Assembly (NCBI RefSeq): GCF_900108585.1
Contig: NZ_UESZ01000001.1
Span: forward strand, 682,001-746,000
DNA: 64,000 nt
Source: Branchiibius hedensis
GTDB taxonomy: Bacteria; Actinomycetota; Actinomycetes; Actinomycetales; Dermatophilaceae
Reading direction: 5' to 3'
Positions 17,641-26,962 of the stretch are shown here, piece after piece; the stretch's first letter is position 1; every line of letters begins with the position of its first letter. The notes below the pieces were generated by a model. That model saw only the letters and a list, made by a program, of their open reading frames with translations, did no database searches and had not been told where the DNA came from. Both the position numbers and the translations under genes were made by a program.

Positions 17641-17650
17641 TGCCACCGCA

Positions 17651-20600
17651 ATGTCCGCCCATGTGTATCCCAAGGTCGATCTGACTGCTTCCGACGACAC
17701 TGCCCGCGCTGTTGCGGCCACGCCGAAGTTCCCGGCCATCGAGGCGGCCGTCCTGGACTACTGGCAGCGCGACGACACGTTCCGCGCGTCAGTCGAGGCG
17801 CGCGACCCGGGCACGGACGGCGACAACGAGTTCGTCTTCTACGACGGCCCGCCGTTCGCCAACGGGCTACCGCACTACGGCCACCTGCTGACCGGTTACG
17901 TCAAGGACCTCGTGCCCCGCTACCAGACGATGCGCGGCAAGCGGGTCGAGCGCCGCTTCGGCTGGGACACCCATGGCCTGCCCGCTGAGTTGGAGGCGAT
18001 GCGCCAACTGGGTTTGAAGACCAAGGACGAGATCCTCGAGATGGGCGTCGACAAGTTCAACGACGCCGCCCGCGCTTCGGTGCTGCGCTACACGGGGGAG
18101 TGGGAGGAGTACGTCCACCGGATGGGCCGGTGGGTCGACTTCGAGAACGACTACAAGACGCTGAACCTGACCTTCATGGAGTCCGTGCTGTGGGTCTTCA
18201 AGAGCCTGTACGACAAGGGTCTGATCTACGAGGGCTTCCGGGTGCTGCCCTACTGCTGGAACGACGAGACGCCGCTGTCCAACCACGAGTTGCGGATGGA
18301 CGAGGACGTCTACCAGATGCGCCAGGACCCGGCCGTGACCGTCGGCTACCGGTTGGAGACCGGCGAGCTGGCGTTGATCTGGACCACCACGCCCTGGACG
18401 CTGCCGAGCAACCTGGCGATGGCCGTGCACCCCGACATCGACTACGTGGTGGTCGAATCCGACTTCACCGGCACGACGGAACGCTACGTACTCGCCGAAG
18501 CCCGGCTCGCGGCGTACACCCGGGAACTCGGCGACGACGTTGCCGAGCGAATCGTGCAGCGGCTCAAAGGCTCTGAACTGGTCGGGCGTCGCTACACCCC
18601 GCCCTTCGACTACTACGTCGGCCACCCGAACAGCCACGTGGTGCTGGCCGCCGACTACGTCACCGTCGAGGACGGCACCGGCATCGTCCACCTCGCACCG
18701 GCGTTCGGTGAGGAGGACAAGGTGCTGGCCGACGCGCACGGCATCGAGTCCGTGGTACCCGTCGGCGCCGACGGCAAGTTCACCTTCCCGGTCCAGGAGT
18801 ACGCCGGGATGCAGGTTTTCGACGCCAATCCGCACATCATCGACGACCTGAAATCCCGTACCAAGGGACTGGGCGGTGGTCGCACCACCGAGGGCACCGT
18901 GCTGCTGCGGCGGGAGACCTACGACCACTCCTACCCGCACTGCTGGCGCTGCCGGAACCCGTTGATCTACATGGCGGTCAGCTCGTGGTTCGTGGAGGTC
19001 ACCAAGTTCAAGGACAAGATGCTGGCCAACAACCAGCAGATCAACTGGGTGCCGGGCAACGTGCGCGACGGTCAGTTCGGCAAGTGGCTGGAGAACGCCC
19101 GCGACTGGTCGATCACCCGGAATCGCTTCTGGGGCAGTCCTGTTCCGGTGTGGCGCTCGGATGACCCGGCGTACCCGCGGATCGACGTCTACGGGTCCCT
19201 CGCGGAGTTGCAACGTGACTTCGGCGTCGAGGTCACCGACCTGCACCGGCCCTACATCGACGAGTTGACCCGCCGCAACCCCGATGACCCGACCGGTCAG
19301 TCGGTGATGCGACGGGTGCCTGATGTGCTCGACGTGTGGTTCGACTCCGGTTCGATGCCCTACGGCCAGGTGCACTACCCGTTTGAGAACGCCGACTGGT
19401 TCGAGCACCACTACCCGGCCGACTTCATCGTCGAATACATCGGGCAGACCCGTGGCTGGTTTTACACGCTGCACATCCTGGCCTCGGCGCTGTTCGACAA
19501 GCCGGCCTTCGAGAACGTCATCTGCCACGGCATCGTGCTGGGCAGCGACGGGCAGAAGATGTCCAAGTCGCTGCGCAACTACCCCGACGTCAACGAGGTC
19601 TTCGAGCGCGACGGCGCCGACGCCATGCGCTGGTTCCTGATGGCCAGCCCGATCCTGCGCGGCGGCAACCTGTCGGTGACCGAGCAGGGCATCCGCGACG
19701 GTGTCCGGCAGGTGATGATCCCGCTGTGGAGCAGCTGGTACTTCTTCTCCCTCTACGCAAACTCCTTTGGGGAGAAGGGTTATGAGGCGACCTGGCGGAC
19801 CGACAGCACGGACCTGCTCGATCGCTACCTGCTGGCCAAGACCCACGACCTGGTGGTGGAGCTGACCACCCGGATGGACGAGTACGACATCGCCGGTGCC
19901 TGCGAGGCGGTCACCGGCTTCGTCGACGTGTTGACCAACTGGTACATCCGCCGGTCCCGGGACCGCTTCTGGGCCACCGGTGCCGCGGCCGACACCGCCG
20001 CCTTCGACACGCTCTACACCGTGCTCGAGGTCGTGAACCGCGTTGCGGCACCGCTGCTTCCGTTCACCACCGAGCAGGTGTGGCGCGGGCTGACCGGCGG
20101 CCGCTCGGTCCACCTGGCCGACTGGCCGGTCGCGAGCGACCTTCCTGCCGACCCGGAGCTGGTTGCCGCGATGGACCAGGTGCGTCAGGTGTGCTCAACC
20201 ACCTCCGCGCTGCGCAAAGCGCGTGGCTTGCGGGTGCGTCTGCCGCTGAACGAACTCACCGTGGTCACCGCAGATCCCACTGCGCTGCAGCCGTTCTCGG
20301 CTCTCATCGCCGATGAGGTCAACGTCAAGAAGGTCACCTTCGTCGACCTGGCCAGTGCCGGCGCCCAGGAGTACGGCGTGGCGCAGCGGCTCACGGTCAA
20401 CGCCCGGGCCGCGGGTCCGCGGCTGGGCAAAGACGTCCAGCTCGCCATCAAGGGCAGCAAGTCCGGTGACTGGTACGTCGCGGCCAACGGCAACGTGACC
20501 AGTGGCGGTCTGACGCTTCAAGAGGGTGAATTCACCCTGGAGACAGTGGTTTCGCAGGATTCCGGGTCCGGCGCTCCCGCGATGTTGCCCGGGGGCGGCT

Positions 20601-20905
20601 TCGTGGTGCTCGACACCCAGATCACCGACGAGCTGCGTGGCGAGGGCCTCGCGCGGGACCTGGTGCGCGCCGTACAGCAAGCCCGGCGTGACGCCGGACT
20701 GGACGTCGGCGACCGGATCTCGTTGACGGTCGTGGGAGACACCGACGTGCTGGCCGCCCTTGCGGCGCATCAGGCGCTGGTGATGGGTGAGACGCTGGCT
20801 GTCAGTGTCGGTGCGGCCCCGACCGGCACACCGGTGGATGCCGAACCGGTGGACCTCGCGGATGGGAAGAAGGCGCAGATCGTGGTGCAGAAGGTGTCGA
20901 ACTAA
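17651..20905 (+). CDS. ileS: Isoleucyl-tRNA synthetase (eukaryote-like, IleS2 type)
   Basis: 1084-aa class Ia synthetase charging tRNA-Ile. Contains [17 protein letters not shown] (HIGH-type motif), [10 protein letters not shown], the CP1 editing domain, and [14 protein letters not shown] (KMSKS motif). The GWDTHGLP and [11 protein letters not shown] forms fit the eukaryote-like IleS2 group, which is naturally less sensitive to mupirocin (family knowledge; sensitivity here is inferred). It lacks the C-terminal zinc finger expected of IleS1. ATG 17651 has GAAGG ten bases upstream. Its stop overlaps the folC start by one base (TAATG). Confidence 0.96.
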   Translation: MSAHVYPKVDLTASDDTARAVAATPKFPAIEAAVLDYWQRDDTFRASVEARDPGTDGDNEFVFYDGPPFANGLPHYGHLLTGYVKDLVPRYQTMRGKRVERRFGWDTHGLPAELEAMRQLGLKTKDEILEMGVDKFNDAARASVLRYTGEWEEYVHRMGRWVDFENDYKTLNLTFMESVLWVFKSLYDKGLIYEGFRVLPYCWNDETPLSNHELRMDEDVYQMRQDPAVTVGYRLETGELALIWTTTPWTLPSNLAMAVHPDIDYVVVESDFTGTTERYVLAEARLAAYTRELGDDVAERIVQRLKGSELVGRRYTPPFDYYVGHPNSHVVLAADYVTVEDGTGIVHLAPAFGEEDKVLADAHGIESVVPVGADGKFTFPVQEYAGMQVFDANPHIIDDLKSRTKGLGGGRTTEGTVLLRRETYDHSYPHCWRCRNPLIYMAVSSWFVEVTKFKDKMLANNQQINWVPGNVRDGQFGKWLENARDWSITRNRFWGSPVPVWRSDDPAYPRIDVYGSLAELQRDFGVEVTDLHRPYIDELTRRNPDDPTGQSVMRRVPDVLDVWFDSGSMPYGQVHYPFENADWFEHHYPADFIVEYIGQTRGWFYTLHILASALFDKPAFENVICHGIVLGSDGQKMSKSLRNYPDVNEVFERDGADAMRWFLMASPILRGGNLSVTEQGIRDGVRQVMIPLWSSWYFFSLYANSFGEKGYEATWRTDSTDLLDRYLLAKTHDLVVELTTRMDEYDIAGACEAVTGFVDVLTNWYIRRSRDRFWATGAAADTAAFDTLYTVLEVVNRVAAPLLPFTTEQVWRGLTGGRSVHLADWPVASDLPADPELVAAMDQVRQVCSTTSALRKARGLRVRLPLNELTVVTADPTALQPFSALIADEVNVKKVTFVDLASAGAQEYGVAQRLTVNARAAGPRLGKDVQLAIKGSKSGDWYVAANGNVTSGGLTLQEGEFTLETVVSQDSGSGAPAMLPGGGFVVLDTQITDELRGEGLARDLVRAVQQARRDAGLDVGDRISLTVVGDTDVLAALAAHQALVMGETLAVSVGAAPTGTPVDAEPVDLADGKKAQIVVQKVSN

Positions 20906-22299
20906 TGGTCAGTGGAGCTCCGGACGCCGCGCGGCGCGAAGCCGAGCGCAAGCTGGAGTTGCGCAAGCGGCTCGATGAGATCGAGCGGGACCTGAACTCC
21001 CGGGCGCCGGAGAACATGCCGGAGCCGTCTTTGGAGCGGGTCCGGCAGGTCATGGAGTTGCTGGGTGACCCGCAGGACGCGTTCCCGGTGATCCACCTGA
21101 CCGGGACCAACGGCAAGACCACGACGACGCGGGTGATCGAGCGGATCCTGCGCGAGATCGGGCTCAACACCGGGCGGATGACCTCCCCGCACCTGCACGA
21201 CCTGCGGGAGCGGATCGCCTTCAACGGCCAGCCGATCGACCCCGAGAAGTTCGTGGCGACGTACGACGAGGTGTTGCCGTACGTGCAGATCGTCGACGAG
21301 CGGTCGGTGGCCGAGGGTGGCCCGCGCACCACCTATTTCGAGCTGCTGGTGATCATCGCCTACGCCGCGTTCGCCGACGCCCCCGTCGACGTCGCCATCG
21401 TCGAGGTCGGCCTGGGCGGCCTGTGGGACGCCACCAACGTCGCCGACGGCAAAGTCGCGGTGATCACCCCGATCTCGCTGGATCACACCCGGCTGCTCGG
21501 CGACACCGTGGAGGAGATCGCCACCGAGAAGCGGGCCATCATCAAACCCGGCGCGTTGGCGGTCATCGGCCGGCAACTGCCCGAGGTCGATGAGGTGATC
21601 CGCGAGCACGTGGTGGAAGTCGAGGCCACGATGCTGCGCGAGGACGAGGCGTTCCTGGTGACCGAGCGGGACCAGGCCGTCGGTGGTCAGCAGCTCACCG
21701 TGCAGGGCCTGGCCGCGGTCTATCCCGACCTGTTCGTCCCGCTCTTCGGTGAGTATCAAGCGCACAACGTCGCGACCGCCATCGCTGCCGTCGAGGCGTT
21801 CATCGGCGGAGGAGAGCAGCCGCTGGACTTAGAGCTCCTGCAGTCGGCCCTCGCCGCAGTTACCTCGCCCGGCCGGTTGGAGATCGTGCGACGCAGCCCC
21901 ACCGTGCTGGTCGATGCCGCGCACAACGCCGGCGGTGCGATCGCCCTCGCCGAGGCGCTGACCGACTCCTTCGCGTTCACCCATCTGGTCGGCGTCCTCG
22001 CGGTGCTGGCCGACAAGGACGCCGAGTCGATGCTGCAGACCCTCGAGCCGGTGCTGGATGAGGTCGTCGTGACCCGCAACTCCTCGCCGCGGTCGTTGTC
22101 GGCGCATTCGCTGGGGGAGTTGGCCACCGAGATCTTCGGGGAGGACCGGGTGCACATCGAGCCGGTGCTCGTCGACGCCCTGGACCGCGCGGCCGCCCTG
22201 GCCGACGCTGCCGGCGTCGGCGCCGGAGTCGTCGCGACCGGGTCGATCATGACGGCGGCCGACGTGCGGGCGCTCCTCGGCAAGTCGGACGAAACGTGA
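20905..22299 (+). CDS. folC: Folylpolyglutamate synthase / dihydrofolate synthase
   Basis: 464 aa. Adds glutamate to folates and probably also makes dihydrofolate from dihydropteroate. Mur-ligase fold: P-loop GTNGKTTTTR (about residue 66), MTSPHLHDLRERI substrate loop, central VEVGLGGLWDATN and C-terminal LVDAAHNAGGAIAL. Overlaps ileS by one base, so it is translationally coupled. The dfrA-type fusion and thyA at 43-45 kb complete the folate cycle in this window. The last residues run into the 66-bp repeat at 22298. Confidence 0.95.
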   Translation: MVSGAPDAARREAERKLELRKRLDEIERDLNSRAPENMPEPSLERVRQVMELLGDPQDAFPVIHLTGTNGKTTTTRVIERILREIGLNTGRMTSPHLHDLRERIAFNGQPIDPEKFVATYDEVLPYVQIVDERSVAEGGPRTTYFELLVIIAYAAFADAPVDVAIVEVGLGGLWDATNVADGKVAVITPISLDHTRLLGDTVEEIATEKRAIIKPGALAVIGRQLPEVDEVIREHVVEVEATMLREDEAFLVTERDQAVGGQQLTVQGLAAVYPDLFVPLFGEYQAHNVATAIAAVEAFIGGGEQPLDLELLQSALAAVTSPGRLEIVRRSPTVLVDAAHNAGGAIALAEALTDSFAFTHLVGVLAVLADKDAESMLQTLEPVLDEVVVTRNSSPRSLSAHSLGELATEIFGEDRVHIEPVLVDALDRAAALADAAGVGAGVVATGSIMTAADVRALLGKSDET

Positions 22300-22772
22300 G
22301 CGCCGACCGAGCCGAGGACACGAGCGCAGCGAGGCCCGGAGGCGAGGCAAGAGGCGCCACAGAGAGCAACGTGAGGTACCTCGGCTCGATGCTGGTCTAC
22401 GGCGTCGGGGAGAAGATGACCCGACGCCTGGCGGGGGTCGTGATCGGTTGTCAGTCGTTGGTGGTGTTCTTCGGGACCCTCGTCGCCTTCCAACTGGGGC
22501 GCACCAACGGAGAAGCCAGCCACTCGGCGTACCTGATCGTTGGTCTGGTCCTGATGGCTGCCTGCCTCCTCGCGGCAGGAAGTTTGCGTCGGCCCTGGGG
22601 TGTCACGCTGGGCTGGGTGCTGCAACTGGCTACGCTCGCCTCGGCCCTGATCGTGCCGATGATGCTCGTGGTCGGGGTGATCTTTCTGGCGTTGTGGATG
22701 ACAGCGCTGGTGCAGGGCCGCACGATGGATCGGCTGAGTGCCGATTGGGCGGCCGCCCACCCCACCGAATAG
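22296..22772 (+). CDS. DUF4233 membrane protein with repeat-encoded N-terminus
   Basis: 158 aa. Three or four membrane helices from about residue 41 (for example LAGVVIGCQSLVVFFGTLVA and LVLMAACLLAAGS). The GTG at 22296 overlaps the folC stop (GTGA), and residues 2-22 ([21 protein letters not shown]) come from the 66-bp repeat. Alternative starts are GTG 22371, ATG 22389 and ATG 22416 (MTRRLAGVV), the last closest to where family members begin, so the repeat may be transcribed but not translated. DUF4233 genes normally follow folC and precede ndk in actinobacteria. Function unknown. Confidence 0.82.
   Translation: MSADRAEDTSAARPGGEARGATESNVRYLGSMLVYGVGEKMTRRLAGVVIGCQSLVVFFGTLVAFQLGRTNGEASHSAYLIVGLVLMAACLLAAGSLRRPWGVTLGWVLQLATLASALIVPMMLVVGVIFLALWMTALVQGRTMDRLSADWAAAHPTE
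22298..22363 (+). repeat. 66-bp dispersed repeat, copy 2 (folC/DUF4233 junction)
   Basis: Begins GAGCGCCGACCGAGCCGAGG and ends CACAGA, overlapping the last base pair of the folC stop. Same orientation relative to the downstream gene, and the same reading frame, as the copy in valS. Confidence 0.9.
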
Positions 22773-22784
22773 GAGCCCTCCCGC

Positions 22785-23609
22785 GTGAGCTGGTTGCAAG
22801 CGATCGTCCTGGGGATCGTGCAGGGTCTGACCGAATTCCTGCCGATCTCCTCCTCAGCCCACCAGCTGATCGTCTCCCGGCTGTTCTTCGGCAATGACGG
22901 CGGCGGCGCTGCGTTCACCGCGGTCACCCAGTTGGGCACCGAAGCGGCGGTCATCGTCTACTTCGCTCGGGATATCGGCACGATCCTCAAACACTGGTTC
23001 TTCTCGCTCACCGGCAAACTGCCCCGCGATGATCCCAAGGCCCGCGAGGGGTGGTACGTCATCCTGGGCACCATCCCGATCGGCATCCTCGGATTGGTCT
23101 TCAAGGACGCGATCGAAGGACCGGCCCGCAACCTGTGGCTGACCGCGAGCATGCTGCTGTTCTTCGCGCTGGTGATTGCGGTCGCCGACAGCACCGCGCG
23201 GCAGACCAAGACGCTGGACGACCTGAACGTCAAGGACGGTCTGTTCTTCGGTCTGTGGCAGGCGTTGTCCCTGATCCCGGGTGTTTCCCGCTCCGGCGGC
23301 ACCATCTCCGGTGGTCTGTTCATGGGTTACGACCGGCCATCGGCGGCCCGCTATTCCTTCCTGCTGGCCATCCCGGCGGTGCTGACCAGCGGACTGTTCG
23401 AACTCAAGGGCGCGCACGCCGGGGACGACGGCGGTTGGGGGCCGATCATCGTGTCCACCGTGATCTCGTTCGTCATCGGGTACGCCGTGATCGCCTGGTT
23501 CCTGCGCTGGATCTCCACCCACGACTTCCGGCCGTTCGTGTACTACCGGATCCTGCTCGCGGTCCTGCTCTTCGTGCTGCTGGGCACCGGTGTGCTGGTG
23601 GCCGGCTAG
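22785..23609 (+). CDS. uppP: Undecaprenyl-diphosphatase (BacA/UppP)
   Basis: 274-aa polytopic membrane enzyme that removes a phosphate from undecaprenyl pyrophosphate to recycle the lipid carrier for peptidoglycan synthesis. Both active-site regions are present: [16 protein letters not shown] near residue 14 and [19 protein letters not shown] near residue 165. Overexpression of this family gives bacitracin resistance. Start GTG 22785 with TAGGAG upstream. It sits between the DUF4233 gene and ndk, a position not occupied in the Streptomyces version of this cluster as I recall it. Confidence 0.95.
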   Translation: MSWLQAIVLGIVQGLTEFLPISSSAHQLIVSRLFFGNDGGGAAFTAVTQLGTEAAVIVYFARDIGTILKHWFFSLTGKLPRDDPKAREGWYVILGTIPIGILGLVFKDAIEGPARNLWLTASMLLFFALVIAVADSTARQTKTLDDLNVKDGLFFGLWQALSLIPGVSRSGGTISGGLFMGYDRPSAARYSFLLAIPAVLTSGLFELKGAHAGDDGGWGPIIVSTVISFVIGYAVIAWFLRWISTHDFRPFVYYRILLAVLLFVLLGTGVLVAG

Positions 23610-23627
23610 CCGGTTAGGGTTTCGGGT

Positions 23628-24044
23628 GTGACATCGCTGGAACGCACCCTGGTCATCGTCAAACCCGACGGCTACCGCCGTGGCCTCACCGGAGAGGTGC
23701 TGCGCCGGATCGAAGCCAAGGGCTACACCCTGGCCGCGCTGGCCGTGCAGACCCCGGACCGCGCGCGCCTCGCCCAGCACTACGCCGAGCACGAGGGCAA
23801 ACCCTTCTACGAGCCGCTGCTGGACTTCATGTCCTCCGGCCCGGCGACCTTCGCGATCGTCGAAGGACACCGCTGCATCGAGGGATTCCGTGCCCTTGCG
23901 GGGGCGACCGATCCGACGGCCGCTCTGCCCGGCACCATCCGGGGTGACCTCGGACGCGACTGGGGCGAGAAGGTGCAGGCCAACATCGTGCACGGCTCCG
24001 ACGCGCCGGAGTCGGCCGAACGCGAAATCGCGATCTGGTTCTAA
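23628..24044 (+). CDS. ndk: Nucleoside diphosphate kinase
   Basis: 138-aa enzyme that equilibrates nucleoside triphosphate pools through a phosphohistidine. The catalytic histidine is in NIVHGSDAPESAEREIAIWF at the C-terminus, and the N-terminal ERTLVIVKPDGYRRG motif is intact. GTG start. Convergent with the MarR-type gene, whose stop is 36 bp away; the short gap contains three GTTCTG hexamers but no clear terminator. Confidence 0.96.
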   Translation: MTSLERTLVIVKPDGYRRGLTGEVLRRIEAKGYTLAALAVQTPDRARLAQHYAEHEGKPFYEPLLDFMSSGPATFAIVEGHRCIEGFRALAGATDPTAALPGTIRGDLGRDWGEKVQANIVHGSDAPESAEREIAIWF

Positions 24045-24080
24045 ACGTTCTGAGGGTTCTGGGCGTTCTGCGCGGCGGCG

Positions 24081-24605
24081 TCAGCTGTCGAGCGCGTCGT
24101 CCAACCCGGCGATCGCCCGCTCCAACAGGTCGGCCAACGTCTCCCGTTCGCCCTCGCTGAGCTGAGCCAGTACGTCGGACTCGACGACGTCGCTGGCCTG
24201 GATGGCCTTGCGGAACATCTCCCAGCCGGCCGAGGTCAGCGTCACGATCATCCGGGTCCGGTTGGTGGTGTCCGGGGTGCGCAGGATCAGACCCCGTTCG
24301 GACATCTTGTCCAGGCGGTGGGTCATGGACGACGGTGCGATCGCCAGCGCCGCGGCCAGCGACGACGGTGTGCTGATGGCGTCCTTCGGTGTGGTGGCCA
24401 GCCGGGAGATGACGCCCCACTCGCCGGCGGAGACGTCGAGGTCGACCAGTTGGGCGTTGTAGAACTGCGACAACCGGCGGGTGAGTCCGTGCACAGCCGT
24501 GATGACGCGTTGGGTCTGCTCGTTGCCGCCGGCGGCGATATAGGCGGCGACCTCGGCTTCGTACACCGCGGTGGCGCTGGTGCGCCTCGGTCTGCGCGGG
24601 CTCAT
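24081..24605 (-). CDS. MarR-family transcriptional regulator
   Basis: 174 aa with the MarR winged-helix core: SAGEWGVISRLATT, SSLAAALAIAPSSMTHRLDKMSERGLILRTPD and a wing TNRTRMIVTLTSAGWEMF. ATG 24605 (MSPRRPRRTSATAVYE) was chosen over the open frame to 24656, which would run into the divergent mreB region. Divergent from mreB by 57 bp, so it could regulate mreB or itself. The ligand cannot be predicted; MarR proteins often respond to phenolics or oxidants. Its presence between ndk and mreB breaks the usual cluster. Confidence 0.88.
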   Translation of the reverse strand: MSPRRPRRTSATAVYEAEVAAYIAAGGNEQTQRVITAVHGLTRRLSQFYNAQLVDLDVSAGEWGVISRLATTPKDAISTPSSLAAALAIAPSSMTHRLDKMSERGLILRTPDTTNRTRMIVTLTSAGWEMFRKAIQASDVVESDVLAQLSEGERETLADLLERAIAGLDDALDS

Positions 24606-24662
24606 GGCGCACCATCTTGCCAGTCCGCTCACGAGGTCACGCCGGGCGGTTAGCATTCAGCA

Positions 24663-25685
24663 GTGGCGACGCGGTGGGGATTCGGTGCGGATCTGGCCAT
24701 CGACCTCGGCACCGCAACCACCGTCATCTACCAACGCGGCGCGGGAGTGATGCTCGACGAACCGTCGTTGATCGCGACCGACCCGCGCACCGGTGCCTTG
24801 TTGGCCGTTGGCCAGGACGGGTACGAGATGCTCGGCCGAGCCCCCGGCCAGGTGCAACTGGTGCGTCCGTTGGTCGGCGGCGTCATTCGGGATCCGCTGG
24901 GCACCGAACGCATGGTGCGTCATCTGGTCACCTCGCTGCGCCCCTCACGGATCGTGCGACCGCGGATGGCCGTTGCCCTGCCCGGTCACGTCAGCCCGTT
25001 GGAACGGGCCGCCGTCGAGGATGCGGTGTTGCGCAGTGGAGCACGCTCGGTTTTCACCGTGGACGGCACGTTGGCTGCGGCCATCGGCGCCGAGCAACAC
25101 GTCAGTGGGCCCGCCGCGTGCCTCATCGCCGACCTGGGCGCCGGTAAGACGGATCTGGCGTTGATCAGTCTGGGTGGGGCGGTGGTGGCGCGCACCCTGC
25201 CCGTCGGTGGCGACACCATGGACAGCGCGATCGTGGACTGGATGACCCGCCAGCACCGACTGTTGCTGGGCACCCGCACGGCCGAGGACATCAAGGTCCG
25301 GATCGGCTCGGCAGGTGCCCGAGGGCCGGCCGGCTCGATGCGGGTGCGGGGCCGGGACATCGACTCCGGCCTACCCCGCACCGTGGTCGTCAGCCCGGAG
25401 GACGTGCGCACCGCCCTCGGGCCCGTTGTCAGCCAACTGCGCGATGCCCTGGTCGCCCTGATCGGCCAGGCACCCCCGGAACTGGTCGGCGATCTGGTGA
25501 ACGACGGCTTGACGCTGACCGGTGGTGGCGCCCTCCTGCACGGCCTGCCGGAGTATCTGTCCGAGGCGCTGCACGTGCCCGTGCGGGTGGCCGAGAACCC
25601 CCGGTGGAGTACGGCGCTCGGCGTCGGCCGCTGTGTCGAGGACTTCCGCGGGATGCGATCCATGCTCACCGAAAGCGTGCGCTGA
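24663..25685 (+). CDS. mreB: Cell shape-determining actin homologue MreB
   Basis: 340 aa. Actin-like ATPase that organises lateral wall synthesis. Phosphate-1 motif AIDLGTATTVIYQRG, phosphate-2 motif LIADLGAGKTDLALIS and adenosine motif LTGGGALLHGL are all present. Sequence is divergent from canonical MreB (Ser/Gly-rich N-terminal start, unusual DSAIVDWMTRQHRLLLG), as in several actinobacteria where the protein may act in sporulation or cell-wall maintenance rather than rod elongation. GTG start. First of four genes, mreB-mreC-mreD-mrdA. Confidence 0.93.
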   Translation: MATRWGFGADLAIDLGTATTVIYQRGAGVMLDEPSLIATDPRTGALLAVGQDGYEMLGRAPGQVQLVRPLVGGVIRDPLGTERMVRHLVTSLRPSRIVRPRMAVALPGHVSPLERAAVEDAVLRSGARSVFTVDGTLAAAIGAEQHVSGPAACLIADLGAGKTDLALISLGGAVVARTLPVGGDTMDSAIVDWMTRQHRLLLGTRTAEDIKVRIGSAGARGPAGSMRVRGRDIDSGLPRTVVVSPEDVRTALGPVVSQLRDALVALIGQAPPELVGDLVNDGLTLTGGGALLHGLPEYLSEALHVPVRVAENPRWSTALGVGRCVEDFRGMRSMLTESVR

Positions 25686-25688
25686 GCA

Positions 25689-26471
25689 GTGCGACGACCA
25701 TCGGCAAAGGCGTGGGTGGGCGTGGCCGCCGCGGCGACACTGGCCGTCGCCGTGGTGGACCAGGCCAGCCCGCACCTGCTGGCGCCGGTGCGCGAGGTTG
25801 CGGCCGACGTGTGGTCGCCGCTGCAACGAGCGGTCGGCTCCACCGACGAGCGGGTGCGAACTCTGACCGCCGAGCGGGATGCGGCGGATCGTCGGCTGGC
25901 AGACGCGCAGCAGCTCCAGAGTGACCGGGCCGCCGTGGAGAAGCTGCTGGGATCGTCGGCCGCCGCCGGACACACGCTGCGGGCGGCTCAGGTGATCGCC
26001 TTCGAAACCAATCCGAAAACGGCTGTGGTGCAACGGATCACGCTGGACGTCGGTAGTGATGACGGTATCCACAGTGACCGGGCCGTGATCAGTGCCGATG
26101 GTCTGGTCGGTCGGGTCTCCGCCGTCGCCAAGACCAGCTGCGAAGTCACGGTGGTGACCGACCCGTCAAGTGTGGTGGCCGCCCGGGTGGGAAGCGGCGT
26201 ACTGGGGACAGTCACCGGGAAGTCGCCCACGGGGGTCGCTGCGCACGCTCCCGGCGACGTCAGTGTCGTCGTGGTCGCGGGGGGCGGGCTCGCGCGCGGG
26301 GACCGGGTGAGCACGCTGGGCAGTCTTGGTGGGACGCCTTATCCGCCCGGTCTGGTGATCGGCACCGTCGTCAACGTCGATCCGCACAGTGACACGCGGC
26401 CCGCGTCGGCGACGGTACGGCCCGCTATCGATCTGAGCCGTCTCGATGTCGTCGGGGTGCTCACCTCATGA
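25689..26471 (+). CDS. mreC: Rod shape-determining protein MreC
   Basis: 260 aa. A single N-terminal membrane segment (WVGVAAAATLAVAVVDQ), a short coiled coil (about 55-85), then the MreC beta-barrel domain including GSDDGIHSDRAVISADGLVGRVSAV. MreC links the cytoplasmic filament to periplasmic enzymes such as PBP2. It starts four bases after mreB (GTG 25689) and overlaps mreD by four bases. Confidence 0.93.
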   Translation: MRRPSAKAWVGVAAAATLAVAVVDQASPHLLAPVREVAADVWSPLQRAVGSTDERVRTLTAERDAADRRLADAQQLQSDRAAVEKLLGSSAAAGHTLRAAQVIAFETNPKTAVVQRITLDVGSDDGIHSDRAVISADGLVGRVSAVAKTSCEVTVVTDPSSVVAARVGSGVLGTVTGKSPTGVAAHAPGDVSVVVVAGGGLARGDRVSTLGSLGGTPYPPGLVIGTVVNVDPHSDTRPASATVRPAIDLSRLDVVGVLTS

Positions 26472-26962
26472 CGCTGTGGCCGCCCGGACTGGGGGTGTGG
26501 CGCGTGGCGTTCGCGCTGCTCGGCGTACTGCTGGCGGGCACGCTGCTGCCGCGGTTCCCGCTCGCCCCGGACCTCTTGGCGGTGCTGGTCGTATCCGTCG
26601 GGCTGAGTGCTGGACCGGTGGCCGGCGCCGCGGCGGGCTTGGCGGTCGGCTGGTTGCTGGACCTGGTCCCGCCGGGCGGTCAACCGCTGGGGGCGGGCGC
26701 GATCAGCTATCTGCTGGTGGGTCTGCTCGGCGGGGTCACCGCACGCTGGTGGCGGACCTCGGCGCTGGCGCCGGCACTCATCGCGGCCGCGGCGGCAGCA
26801 GTGGTGCAGGTCATCCGGCTCCTCGGGCGCGCCGCGCTCGGGGCCGCGCTGCCGGTCGGTGCGGCCGCCGGCATCGTTGCGTTGACTGCCCTGCTGGGTG
26901 CGTTGTTGCTGCCACCGTTGGTGGTGTGGCAACGGCGCCTGGCCACCCGGCGGTGGGCGTGA
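26468..26962 (+). CDS. mreD: Rod shape-determining protein MreD
   Basis: 164-aa membrane protein with about five hydrophobic helices and the short family pattern LLDLVPPGGQPLGAGAISYLLVGLLGG around residues 62-88. The ATGA overlap with mreC and the GTGA overlap with mrdA indicate coupled translation. Sequence conservation in MreD is low; the assignment rests on size, topology, this motif and position. Confidence 0.9.
   Translation: MTLWPPGLGVWRVAFALLGVLLAGTLLPRFPLAPDLLAVLVVSVGLSAGPVAGAAAGLAVGWLLDLVPPGGQPLGAGAISYLLVGLLGGVTARWWRTSALAPALIAAAAAAVVQVIRLLGRAALGAALPVGAAAGIVALTALLGALLLPPLVVWQRRLATRRWA

Noticed and set aside
17867-20113. 748-aa minus-strand frame opposite ileS
   Set aside because: Complete antisense shadow of ileS, rich in Val/Gly/His/Arg with no motif.
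24044-24072. Three GTTCTG hexamers between ndk and the MarR gene
   Set aside because: Only 25 bp, irregular spacing and no hairpin; too little to call a repeat array.
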